Assembly (NCBI GenBank): GCA_900317055.1
Contig: ONFF01000006.1
Location: forward strand, 83,345-147,344
Source: an uncultured Bacteroidales bacterium
Lineage (GTDB): Bacteria > Bacteroidota > Bacteroidia > Bacteroidales > F082
Direction of reading: 5' to 3'
DNA: 64,000 nt
Notes under the pieces: generated by a model
Databases searched by the model: none
The model's input: only the letters and a program-made list of their open reading frames with translations
Told to the model about the DNA's origin: nothing
Program-made: the position numbers and the translations under genes
Shown here: positions 1-7,211 of the stretch, piece by piece
Layout: each line of letters starts with the position of its first letter
Position numbering within the stretch: position 1 is the stretch's first letter

Positions 1-784
1 CCTCCATCGGGGCCTTGCTGACAAAGCCTGCTGTGAGCACAAGTGCATGAACACCAAGGCGTTCCAACTCCTGCGCCACTTTGATGCACTCCTCCTGCTG
101 CATACCACGCCTAAAGCCGTCATGCATGTTCACCTTGACCACTACGGCCATGTCATCGCCAGCAGCACGCATTACTTCTTCTATGACAAGGCGCATGAAA
201 CGCATGCGGTTGTCCAACGAACCACCAAATTCATCGTGGCGCCGGTTGGTATAAGGCGACAGAAACTGACTGATGAGGTAACCATGACCCGCATGGATCT
301 CCACACAGTCGAAGCCTGCCTTGCGTGCCAAATTGACGGCTTTGCCAAAATCACGCACCAGGTCGTAAATCTCTTCTTTTTTCAATTTCCTATGGAAGGT
401 CGGGGAATAAAGGTTAAAACCTCCTGAAGCACCCACAGGCTTGCAGCCGCAAGTGGCTCGGTGCGTCATATTGCCGCAATGACCCAACTGGATGGAGGCC
501 TTGGCACCATAGGAATGAACAGCATCAGTGAGGCGCTTCAATTCGGGGACAACCTCCTCACGCATCCACAGCTGGCCGTCGAACGAAAGGCCCGACTGGC
601 AAACGGCTGCGTAGGCCACCGTCGTCATGCCGACACCGCCACGGGCTACAGCCGTATGATAGTTGAACAAATCCTCAGAAGGACGATTGCCATAGGCCAT
701 ATTCTCGAAGGCAGCAGATCGTATCACTCTGTTACGCAGTGTGATGGGACCTATCTGGCAAGGTGTGAAAATCTTGGATTCCAT
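1..784 (-). CDS. NADH:flavin oxidoreductase, Old Yellow Enzyme family (3' part outside window)
   Basis: FMN-dependent ene-reductase fold; the family reduces activated C=C bonds with NAD(P)H. The reverse strand reads without a stop from the ATG at 784 to the window edge, about 261 residues. The start MESKIFTPCQIGPITLRNR is the usual OYE N-terminus, and EIHAGHGYLISQFLSP followed by NRRHDEFGGS is the conserved OYE core carrying the substrate-binding histidine pair. The C-terminus is missing, so it cannot be told whether this is a 40-kDa OYE or a longer BaiCD/2,4-dienoyl-CoA-reductase type with an FeS/FAD tail. It starts 12 nt after the stop of the 5-alpha-reductase-like gene and is probably co-transcribed with it. 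Short plus-strand reading frames here are shadows. Family call is firm; substrate is unknown. Confidence 0.88.
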   Translation of the reverse strand, partial: MESKIFTPCQIGPITLRNRVIRSAAFENMAYGNRPSEDLFNYHTAVARGGVGMTTVAYAAVCQSGLSFDGQLWMREEVVPELKRLTDAVHSYGAKASIQLGHCGNMTHRATCGCKPVGASGGFNLYSPTFHRKLKKEEIYDLVRDFGKAVNLARKAGFDCVEIHAGHGYLISQFLSPYTNRRHDEFGGSLDNRMRFMRLVIEEVMRAAGDDMAVVVKVNMHDGFRRGMQQEECIKVAQELERLGVHALVLTAGFVSKAPME

Positions 785-796
785 AAACAAATTGTT

Positions 797-1564
797 TTAC
801 CAGATGAAGGGAATAAAGCGCTTCGTTTTTTTCGTATCAAGTTCGTTACCAAATTCTACCTTATAAGCGTCATAAATCCTATGAGCCCGAGGTGCCAGAT
901 TGGCAAACGTCCACCAAGCGAACACCGCCCCTGCCCATGACCAAGTCAGAATGGCGAAACCCACCCATTCCACGAACTCGCCAAAATAATTGGCCGAAGT
1001 CACATAGCGGAACAGGCCTCCCTTGGGCAGATAGTGGTTCGTGTCGCCATCCTTTCGCAAGTTTCGGACAATGTCATCGGATTGGATATTGATATACATG
1101 CCTATGAGAAAAACCAAGAAACCACCGATAAACCTTGGGTCAGTCAACCAATCACGACCATAATAGTCATCTGGTGAGACATAGAAAATCCATCCCCCTT
1201 GCATCAAAGCGTTCAAGACATTGAAAACCACACCCATTAAAATGATAGACAGTGGCATCACGCTTTTTCCGCGCAAACGGAAAGGAAACACAAACGAACG
1301 CTGGAAATAATGCAACTCAAAAAGGAAAAGGAACGCCAGCCTCACCAAATCGCCACGACGGTCGGATAAAAGCCACAGTAACAGCATGGCGATAAACACC
1401 GGCGACTCCATCAGCACCCAGCCGAGCTTGTTGTTGACCGACGGTCCCCATTTCGGGTTGTAAAACTTACCATAGCCCGCATCAACGAAAAACAGGCTCA
1501 CATACACCACAAGGGCGATGCTCGACATAATAATCAAGAATAGGTTAAAGGTATGGATCGACAT
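797..1564 (-). CDS. 3-oxo-5-alpha-steroid 4-dehydrogenase family (5-alpha-reductase-like) membrane protein
   Basis: A 255-residue polytopic membrane protein with about six hydrophobic segments. The C-terminal third carries the signature of the steroid 5-alpha-reductase family: LPKGGLFRYVTSANYFGEF then VEWVGFAILTWS, ending in a basic tail. Known members reduce the delta-4 double bond of 3-oxo-steroids with NADPH; bacterial homologues act on steroids or bile acids, and some relatives act on other lipids. The ATG at 1564 is chosen over a possible upstream start at 1606 because a TAATTTTG -7 element lies between them at 1592-1585, which would put 1606 outside the transcript. The next gene downstream is an Old Yellow Enzyme, a second double-bond reductase. 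Family confident, substrate inferred only. Confidence 0.85.
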   Translation of the reverse strand: MSIHTFNLFLIIMSSIALVVYVSLFFVDAGYGKFYNPKWGPSVNNKLGWVLMESPVFIAMLLLWLLSDRRGDLVRLAFLFLFELHYFQRSFVFPFRLRGKSVMPLSIILMGVVFNVLNALMQGGWIFYVSPDDYYGRDWLTDPRFIGGFLVFLIGMYINIQSDDIVRNLRKDGDTNHYLPKGGLFRYVTSANYFGEFVEWVGFAILTWSWAGAVFAWWTFANLAPRAHRIYDAYKVEFGNELDTKKTKRFIPFIW

Positions 1565-1584
1565 TTTCGGTAAGTAAAAGTTTT

Positions 1585-1592
1585 CAAAATTA
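1585..1592 (-). promoter_or_regulatory. -7 promoter element of the reductase operon
   Basis: The reverse strand reads TAATTTTG, matching the Bacteroidota -7 consensus TAnnTTTG, 20 nt before the ATG at 1564. No clear -33 TTTG is visible. Confidence 0.55.
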
Positions 1593-1647
1593 GGGAAAAA
1601 TGGCATTGGCTGATGAGATTTTCACCAAACAATTAAAAAAAATCCAC

Positions 1648-1655
1648 TATCTTTG
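1648..1655 (+). promoter_or_regulatory. -7 promoter element of the zinc peptidase gene
   Basis: TATCTTTG matches TAnnTTTG and lies 27 nt before the ATG at 1683. It supports 1683 rather than the alternative in-frame start at 1653, which would fall at the transcription start itself. Confidence 0.55.
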
Positions 1656-1682
1656 CACTTTAAACATCAAAATCTGATTAAA

Positions 1683-2360
1683 ATGAATGGATATTGGTTT
1701 CTTATCATTGTCATCGGCCTTGTCGGGCTGTTGGTACAATGGAAGCTTAAAAGTGTGTTTGCCAAATACTCAAAGGTAGTGTCGCCAGGAGGACTTACTG
1801 GTGCACAAATCGCACAAAAGATGTTGAACGACAACGGCATTTATGATGTTTCCGTGACCTGCGTCAAAGGGCAGCTCACCGACCATTATAACCCTAGCAA
1901 GAAGACCGTCAACCTCAGCGAAGATGTGTACCGCATGAACAGTGTGTCGGCCGCTGCAGTAGCTGCCCACGAATGCGGCCATGCCGTGCAACACAAAGTG
2001 GGTTATGCCCCTTTGCGCCTCCGTTCGGCCTTAGTGCCTGCCGTTAACATCTCATCCAAATTGTCGATGATTGTCATCATCATCGGACTGTTAATCATCA
2101 ACATTTTCCCTGCCCTGTTTTGGGTCGGCATCGCCATGTTTGCGATGGTGTTCCTCTTCAGTGTAATCACTCTGCCGGTCGAGTTCAACGCATCGCGCCG
2201 TGCCTTGGCATGGCTGCAATCGTCCAATGCGCTCGGCGAAACCGAGTTGGCGCAAGCCAAGGAAGCCCTCAGATGGGCTGCCAGCACCTATGTCGTGGCC
2301 GCCTTGTCGTCATTGGCTTCACTCCTATATTACATAGGTTTGGGAAACAGCAGAAGATAA
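1683..2360 (+). CDS. Neutral zinc metallopeptidase, YugP/Zn_peptidase_2 family
   Basis: A 225-residue membrane-bound protein. An N-terminal transmembrane segment is followed by a soluble domain with the zinc-binding motif HECGH at residues 96-100, then two hydrophobic segments around residues 120-165. The order TM, HExxH, two TMs, and the text VAAHECGHAVQH match the YugP-like family (Pfam Zn_peptidase_2), whose substrate is not established. The ATG at 1683 gives the MNGYWF start with an immediate membrane anchor and lies 27 nt after a TATCTTTG -7 element. A Rho-independent terminator follows at 2381-2413. The gene is divergent from the reductase operon. Family call is firm; function beyond metallopeptidase is open. 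Confidence 0.88.
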   Translation: MNGYWFLIIVIGLVGLLVQWKLKSVFAKYSKVVSPGGLTGAQIAQKMLNDNGIYDVSVTCVKGQLTDHYNPSKKTVNLSEDVYRMNSVSAAAVAAHECGHAVQHKVGYAPLRLRSALVPAVNISSKLSMIVIIIGLLIINIFPALFWVGIAMFAMVFLFSVITLPVEFNASRRALAWLQSSNALGETELAQAKEALRWAASTYVVAALSSLASLLYYIGLGNSRR

Positions 2361-2380
2361 CTTTTGACAAGCAACAAACA

Positions 2381-2413
2381 AAAAACTCCGAACTACCATT
2401 CGGAGTTTTTTGT
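2381..2413 (+). terminator. Rho-independent terminator after the zinc peptidase gene
   Basis: The stem AAAAACTCCGAA pairs with TTCGGAGTTTTT around a CTACCA loop and ends in a T-run. The A-rich left side could also serve the convergent lipoprotein gene. Confidence 0.85.
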
Positions 2414-2435
2414 TTACTTATGTTCCAATTTATTT

Positions 2436-2792
2436 CTAGTCAACCACTTGACTATAAGCTTCTTTCACTTGCTTGGCAATATCAGCACTGCCGTTCGCAT
2501 CAATGGCACGCATAAACTGGAGTCGGGCATTGTCGAATCGCATTTGATCATCTGGTTTTAGCGAACGGCGGTTCTCCACATAGTCTTTACTCATAGCAAC
2601 AAATTGATCTACAGCAACTTGCCAATCTTCTGCAGAATAATGCTTCGAGTATTTTTCGGTCTGTTTCACGAATTTCTCGACATGATCGACAAATTGATTT
2701 GGATTTTCAGCTTTTTCATACATGGCCGGTCCCCTTTGGCAACCAGCAAAGGCAAACATAATGATCAATAAAAGAGGTAATACTTTTTTCAT
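2436..2792 (-). CDS. Small lipoprotein of unknown function
   Basis: A 118-residue protein beginning MKKVLPLLLIIMFAFAGC: a short signal peptide and a lipobox AFAG|C, so it is probably a lipid-anchored periplasmic or outer-membrane protein. The mature part is highly charged and helical, with a VDHVEKFVKQTEKYSKHYS stretch, resembling small Bacteroidales lipoproteins of the DUF6565 kind, though that family assignment is a guess. The start at 2792 is chosen over 2813 because it gives a proper signal peptide and because a TATTTTTG -7 element at 2818-2811 lies just upstream. It stands alone, convergent with the zinc peptidase gene. Confidence 0.75.
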   Translation of the reverse strand: MKKVLPLLLIIMFAFAGCQRGPAMYEKAENPNQFVDHVEKFVKQTEKYSKHYSAEDWQVAVDQFVAMSKDYVENRRSLKPDDQMRFDNARLQFMRAIDANGSADIAKQVKEAYSQVVD

Positions 2793-2810
2793 CTTTCTAA
2801 AAATTTGGCG

Positions 2811-2818
2811 CAAAAATA
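2811..2818 (-). promoter_or_regulatory. -7 promoter element of the small lipoprotein gene
   Basis: The reverse strand reads TATTTTTG, a full match to TAnnTTTG, 18 nt before the ATG at 2792. Confidence 0.55.
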
Positions 2819-2983
2819 ATACATTTTATAATTGCGAACGAAAAAAAATCCGTATTTTAGCCGTCCATTTTGCTGTGGAGTTGTTAGCAGTTGAACTGTT
2901 TTCTTGATAAGCGGACAACTGCAAGCCTTCACAACAACCAATGAAACAACATTAAACAAATCAACAATAAACAATCAACATCA

Positions 2984-4453
2984 ATGAGCACTATCAAAGA
3001 TTTGGAACCGAATGGCGTGTGGAGAAACTTCTACAGTCTCACCCAAATTCCGCGCCCTTCGAAAAAAGAAGCAAAGGTAATCGCTTTCATGAAACAATGG
3101 GGCGAAGAACATGGTCTGGAAACCATTATTGAAGACTGCGGCAATGTCATCATGCGCAAGCCTGCCACGCCTGGCATGGAGAACCGCAAGGGTGTCATCC
3201 TGCAAGCCCACTTGGACATGGTTCCCCAAAAGAATGCCGACAAAGTACATGATTTCGAAAACGATCCGATTGAAACCCATATCGAAGACGGTTGGGTGAA
3301 GGCCAATGGCACCACCCTCGGTGCCGATGATGGTTTGGGCGCCGCCGCCGCTATGGCTGTCCTCGAAGCCACCGACCTACAACATGGTCCCATCGAGGCC
3401 CTCTTCACCATCGATGAAGAGACCGGCATGACAGGCGCCAACAAGCTGCAACCTGGTTTGCTTCAGGGCGACATCCTGATGAACATGGACTCGGAGACCG
3501 AAGGCGAACTCTATGTGGGTTGCGCTGGTGGTGTCGACAACATCGGTACCTGGACGCCTACCTTTGAAGCCGTTCCTGCTGGCATGAAAGCCTTCCGTCT
3601 CTTCGTGAAAGGACTGAAAGGCGGCCACTCGGGCATGGACATCAACCTAGGTCGCGCCAATGCCAACAAGGTGCTGAACACCATGCTGCTGATGGCAGCC
3701 GAGAAATACGGTCTGCGTCTTGCCTGCATCGATGGCGGTAGCTTGCGCAATGCCATCCCAAGAGAAGCCGAAGCCATCGTGGTCATCCCTGCCGACAAGG
3801 AAGAGGAGTTCAAGCTGTATGCCGCTGAATATGAAGGCATCTGCAAGGAAGAATTCGCTGAAGTCGAGCCCGAATTGGCCATTCTCTGCGAAGCTACAGA
3901 GATGCCTAAGCAGATCATTGACGTGAAGACGCAAGACAACATGTTCTGCGCCATTGCCCGCTATCCCAATGGTGTCATCGCCATGTCGGAAGATTTTGAA
4001 GGCACCACCGAGACCTCGAGCAACCTGGCTACATGGAAGATGGAAAACGGCAAGATCGAGTGCGTCTCACTGACTCGTAGCCTTGTCGATGCCGCAAAGG
4101 ACAAGTTGGCCGAGGAGATTCGCAAGAACCTGACCGACAACGGTGCAGAGGCCTACTCCACCGGCGACTATCCTGGCTGGAAGCCTAACATCAACTCGAC
4201 CATCCTCAACCTGATGAAGAAGGTCTATCTAGAGAAGTTCGGCAAAGAACCTAAGGTGATGGTCATCCACGCCGGCTTGGAATGTGGCATCCTCGGATCG
4301 AAGTATCCGCACTGGGACATGGTCTCATTCGGTCCCACCTTGGTGCACCCACACTCACCCGACGAAGCCCTGCTCATCGAGAGTGTGCAGCCCTTCTGGG
4401 ACTTCCTCGTTGAAACACTGAGGAACATCCCCGAAAAAGAGGTCGTTGCATAA
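2984..4453 (+). CDS. pepD: Aminoacyl-histidine dipeptidase (M20C, PepD/carnosinase-like)
   Basis: A cytosolic di-zinc dipeptidase of 489 residues, the normal length for PepD, hydrolysing Xaa-His and other dipeptides. Residues 76-78 give the HLD metal motif (QAHLDMVPQ), followed by GTTLGADDGLGAAAAM with the bridging aspartate and TIDEETGMTGA with the catalytic glutamate pair. A lid/dimerisation insert (GGHSGMDINLGRANANK) and a C-terminal metal histidine (VIHAGLECG) complete the fold. No signal peptide is present. It is monocistronic: a terminator follows at 4482-4512, then rpmH. Call is firm. Confidence 0.95.
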   Translation: MSTIKDLEPNGVWRNFYSLTQIPRPSKKEAKVIAFMKQWGEEHGLETIIEDCGNVIMRKPATPGMENRKGVILQAHLDMVPQKNADKVHDFENDPIETHIEDGWVKANGTTLGADDGLGAAAAMAVLEATDLQHGPIEALFTIDEETGMTGANKLQPGLLQGDILMNMDSETEGELYVGCAGGVDNIGTWTPTFEAVPAGMKAFRLFVKGLKGGHSGMDINLGRANANKVLNTMLLMAAEKYGLRLACIDGGSLRNAIPREAEAIVVIPADKEEEFKLYAAEYEGICKEEFAEVEPELAILCEATEMPKQIIDVKTQDNMFCAIARYPNGVIAMSEDFEGTTETSSNLATWKMENGKIECVSLTRSLVDAAKDKLAEEIRKNLTDNGAEAYSTGDYPGWKPNINSTILNLMKKVYLEKFGKEPKVMVIHAGLECGILGSKYPHWDMVSFGPTLVHPHSPDEALLIESVQPFWDFLVETLRNIPEKEVVA

Positions 4454-4481
4454 GCGATTCATTATCATGGATTTGAAAAAG

Positions 4482-4512
4482 ACAAAACTGGTTTCAGTTT
4501 TGCCTTTTTCTT
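4482..4512 (+). terminator. Rho-independent terminator after pepD
   Basis: The stem AAAACTG / CAGTTTT (4484-4501) around a GTTT loop is followed by a pyrimidine-rich T tract. Confidence 0.8.
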
Positions 4513-4529
4513 TTTTTTCAAAAAAAATG

Positions 4530-4559
4530 TTGGAGCAAAGGAAATTCTTTGTACTTTTG
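4530..4559 (+). promoter_or_regulatory. Promoter of rpmH
   Basis: A TTG at 4530-4532 and TACTTTTG at 4552-4559 are separated by 19 nt, the spacing of the Bacteroidota -33/-7 promoter. The rpmH ATG lies 53 nt further on. Confidence 0.65.
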
Positions 4560-4612
4560 CAGCCCGATTCAAAGAGATTCTAGCGAATAGTAACAATAAA
4601 TAAGATAGAGAG

Positions 4613-4759
4613 ATGAAGCGCACTTATCAACCTTCGAACAGAAAACGTAGAAATAAACACGGTTTCAGAGAGAGAATGTCAACGGCTAACGGCCGTAAGG
4701 TCTTGGCCCGCCGCAGAGCCAAAGGCAGAAAAAAACTTACAGTTTCTGACGAGTATTAA
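4613..4759 (+). CDS. rpmH: 50S ribosomal protein L34
   Basis: A 48-residue highly basic protein starting [20 protein letters not shown] and continuing with the family hallmark [17 protein letters not shown], ending SDEY. L34 is a small structural protein of the large ribosomal subunit. The reading frame is below the size usually listed for open reading frames, so it is easily missed. It has its own promoter (4530-4559) and terminator (4797-4835) and is a single-gene unit; the usual neighbours rnpA and dnaA are not next to it here. Confidence 0.96.
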   Translation: MKRTYQPSNRKRRNKHGFRERMSTANGRKVLARRRAKGRKKLTVSDEY

Positions 4760-4796
4760 TTTTCGGAAGCCGTTATATTTCTCATTTAAGGTAACG

Positions 4797-4835
4797 AAGG
4801 CGAACCCGCTAAGGATTCGCCTTTTGTTGTTTTTC
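4797..4835 (+). terminator. Rho-independent terminator after rpmH
   Basis: The stem AAGGCGAA (4797-4804) pairs with TTCGCCTT (4816-4823), followed by a T-rich run. Confidence 0.8.
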
Positions 4836-4843
4836 ATTGTCGC

Positions 4844-4902
4844 AAACTGCGTCTCGCAGTTTGTTTATATAATTCCCTTTTTTGAACTGCGAGACGCAGT
4901 TC
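4844..4902 (+). repeat. Pair of mutually inverted 19-nt palindromes (REPIN-like)
   Basis: AAACTGCGTCTCGCAGTTT at 4844-4862 and GAACTGCGAGACGCAGTTC at 4884-4902 are each self-complementary and are nearly the reverse complement of each other, separated by 21 AT-rich bases. The second palindrome runs into the TGA stop codon of the methyltransferase gene (4901-4903, read on the reverse strand). It may double as a terminator for that gene. The words ACTGCG and GAGAC recur in the elements at 47501 and 57217. Confidence 0.75.
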
Positions 4903-5677
4903 ATGACAACGAGCAACGATAAATGATTTCCTCTCCCCTACGCGCCAAATGCATCCGCTCGCGCTGCTCTTCGGAAATCTCATAGTAAATCCTGTCCTCC
5001 GTCACTTTGAAGCCCGCCTTGCGAAGCACCTCGGCATAGTCGCGGCCGAATTGGCGTACATGGTCATATTGTCCGTATAAGCGTTGCCGTTCCTTTGGGT
5101 CGGTGACGCTCGGGTCTTCAAAGGTGTCAACATCGGGATTGATGGGAACCAACAGAATCGCCCAGCCATTAGGCTTCAGGATACGCTGGATCTCAGAGAA
5201 AGCCTTATTGGCATCGCTGACATGTTCAAGGACATGATTGCAGATGACCACATCATAAGTGGCGTTCGGCTGGTCGATGGCAGTGACATCGAGATGCAAG
5301 TCGGCAATGGGAGAATCTAAGTCAGCGGTGGTGTAGTCGAGGTTTTTCAAAGCACGGAAACGCTTCAAGAAAGGCTGTTCAGGCGCGAAATGCAACACCT
5401 TGAGCGGGGCCGTGAAGAAATCCGTTTTCTCTTTCAGATAGAGCCACAGCAAACGATGGCGTTCAAGCGAAAGGCAATTGGGACACAATCTGTTATCCAT
5501 CGCCTTGCCATAACCGTAAGGCAAAAACCTACGAAAATGCTTGCCACATACAGGACATTCCACCTTGTTGCCCCAATAAAACGGGCGGATTAGGATACTG
5601 AATACATAGCTCAGCCTTATGAGCCACTGACGGGGAAATATCTTGGTGAAAAGAGAAATCAACTTCTTCATAATCAT
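4901..5677 (-). CDS. SAM-dependent methyltransferase with N-terminal zinc-ribbon
   Basis: A 258-residue class I methyltransferase. Residues about 40-70 hold paired cysteines CPVCGKHF and RLCPNCLSLERH, a likely zinc-binding head. The Rossmann domain follows, with VLHFAPEQPF in the position of motif I, TTADLDSP, and VVICNHVLEHVSDANKAFSE (motif II region) then ILKPNGWAILLVP, as in Methyltransf_11. Motif I is not the textbook GxGxG. The start ATG at 5677 overlaps the TGA of the upstream glycosyltransferase gene (ATGA), implying translational coupling and a shared role in glycan synthesis. Acceptor unknown. Confidence 0.82.
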   Translation of the reverse strand: MIMKKLISLFTKIFPRQWLIRLSYVFSILIRPFYWGNKVECPVCGKHFRRFLPYGYGKAMDNRLCPNCLSLERHRLLWLYLKEKTDFFTAPLKVLHFAPEQPFLKRFRALKNLDYTTADLDSPIADLHLDVTAIDQPNATYDVVICNHVLEHVSDANKAFSEIQRILKPNGWAILLVPINPDVDTFEDPSVTDPKERQRLYGQYDHVRQFGRDYAEVLRKAGFKVTEDRIYYEISEEQRERMHLARRGEEIIYRCSLS

Positions 5678-6819
5678 TTGTCAGATTTGATTTTACATGC
5701 ATTATGAACCGACATAATGGTTTCGGTCATGCGAGTCCATGAGTACTTTTTCTTCTCTTCCACAATATGAGTCTCGAAATCAGACATGCGATGGTTGGAG
5801 AAGAAATCATGGAGAGCATCTGCAATGCTTTGAGGATTGGGATCCACTGCATAACCCACGACCCCATTGGGAACAATCTCCTCAAGACCTCCCACATTGG
5901 TCACCAACATAGGTTTCTCGAAATGGTAAGCAACCTGAGTGACACCACTTTGAGTGGCCGATTTGTAAGGTTGCACCACAATATCGCAGGCATTGAAATA
6001 ATCCTTCACCTGCTCATCGGGGACGAACTGGTTGACGATGATGACCTTATCCTGCAAGCCAAGCGATTTCATTTTTTCCAAATAAGGCGATTCGTCATCA
6101 TAAAATTCACCTGCGACAATCAACTTTAAAGGATAGGCCCTCAAACGCTCGTCGGCAAAAGCCTCCAAAAGCCAGTCAAGGCCCTTATAGGCGCGCACCA
6201 AACCGAAAAACAGCATATATCGAAAACCTTGGTCAAGACCGAGATGCTCCAATGCGGTCTTGCGAGGTTCCTTCGCTCCATAATGGTCATAAATAGGATG
6301 CGGCGCCCATGCCTTAGGTTTCAAGTGTTTGTCAAGCTTTGCCACCTCTTCCATCACCGACTTTGAAAGCGCGACAAAGCCATCCATCGACTTTACGAAA
6401 TAAGGTGTCAGCCATCTGTCAATCAGCGAACCTTCATGCGGCATCATATTGTGTATCAATGCAATGCATTTAGCATTTTTGACTCGTCGAGCTATACTAC
6501 CATAACAAGGTGCGAAAAACGACATCCAATAGGCAAACACCACCATGTCGTAATGACCACGATTGACCATTCGCCCGACTTTCTTCCAATTGAATGGATT
6601 GATCGAGTTCACGCATCTTTCGATGTGAAGATCCTCAGGGGCTGGGGCGATAGTATATTGCGTCTTTCCAGGAAAAAGGAAGTTCGGATACTGGAGGGTA
6701 AAGGTAATGATGGAAACATCATGGCCTTCAGCCTGAAACTGATGTGCCAATCGCTCATTGAAAGCGGCGATACCGCCACGATAAGGATAGGCTGTTCCCA
6801 AAATAACTATCTTACTCAT
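5674..6819 (-). CDS. Glycosyltransferase family 4 (GT-B fold)
   Basis: A 381-residue cytoplasmic GT-B glycosyltransferase. The N-terminal domain begins KIVILGTAYPYRGGIAAFNE, the acceptor-side nucleotide-fold start typical of family 4; the C-terminal donor domain includes YMLFFGLVRAYKGLDWLLEA, DIVVQPYKSATQSGVTQVAY (the E/S-x7-E-like nucleotide-sugar region) and NVGGLEEIVPNG. It probably adds a sugar to a lipid-linked surface glycan. It is the first gene of a two-gene unit with the methyltransferase. Sugar and linkage cannot be read from sequence. Confidence 0.87.
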   Translation of the reverse strand: MSKIVILGTAYPYRGGIAAFNERLAHQFQAEGHDVSIITFTLQYPNFLFPGKTQYTIAPAPEDLHIERCVNSINPFNWKKVGRMVNRGHYDMVVFAYWMSFFAPCYGSIARRVKNAKCIALIHNMMPHEGSLIDRWLTPYFVKSMDGFVALSKSVMEEVAKLDKHLKPKAWAPHPIYDHYGAKEPRKTALEHLGLDQGFRYMLFFGLVRAYKGLDWLLEAFADERLRAYPLKLIVAGEFYDDESPYLEKMKSLGLQDKVIIVNQFVPDEQVKDYFNACDIVVQPYKSATQSGVTQVAYHFEKPMLVTNVGGLEEIVPNGVVGYAVDPNPQSIADALHDFFSNHRMSDFETHIVEEKKKYSWTRMTETIMSVHNACKIKSDK

Positions 6820-6880
6820 AATGGTTTACAAACAGATTGCCAATAAGACATAATGGCAAGACACTATCGCCAATTCGGGG

Positions 6881-6888
6881 CAAAGTTA
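6881..6888 (-). promoter_or_regulatory. -7 promoter element of the GT4-methyltransferase unit
   Basis: The reverse strand reads TAACTTTG (consensus TAnnTTTG), 61 nt before the ATG at 6819. Confidence 0.45.
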
Positions 6889-6980
6889 TTAAAAAAAGGC
6901 TGACCCGGCACTTAAATTGTCGTTTTCGAGGGAAAGAACCGATTTTATTCGTAATTTCGCAGCACCTTAATTAAAAGAAA

Positions 6981-7196
6981 ATGGGGGATTTTTGGAAAAT
7001 ACTACTCATCACCATCTTGATTTTCTATGTATTTAACATGATTATCAAATTGGTTTTCAGGAGAAAGGTAAGAAAACTCCAGCAACAGATGGAGCAATAT
7101 ACCCAGGGCGAAACCGAGTCAAGAACTGATGAGTCCAAGACCCCCCATGTCGACCCAAATATAGGTGAATACACTGATTTTGAAGAAATTGAATAG
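6981..7196 (+). CDS. Small membrane protein, DUF4834-like
   Basis: A 71-residue protein: one N-terminal transmembrane helix (residues 5-25), a basic stretch FRRKVRKLQQQMEQY, and an acidic tail. This layout and size match the Bacteroidota DUF4834 family, which has no known function. It starts 15 nt upstream of the YfhO-like gene, so the two are likely one transcript; a TAATTTCG sequence at 6952-6959 is a one-mismatch -7 element. Confidence 0.75.
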   Translation: MGDFWKILLITILIFYVFNMIIKLVFRRKVRKLQQQMEQYTQGETESRTDESKTPHVDPNIGEYTDFEEIE

Positions 7197-7211
7197 AAAA
7201 ACAGCAAAATA

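Noticed and set aside
47-940. Plus-strand open reading frames of 126 and 159 codons
   Set aside because: They are antisense shadows of the Old Yellow Enzyme gene, whose reverse-strand translation carries clear family motifs.
2984-3954. Several minus-strand open reading frames over pepD
   Set aside because: Low-complexity antisense frames without motifs; pepD is unambiguous.
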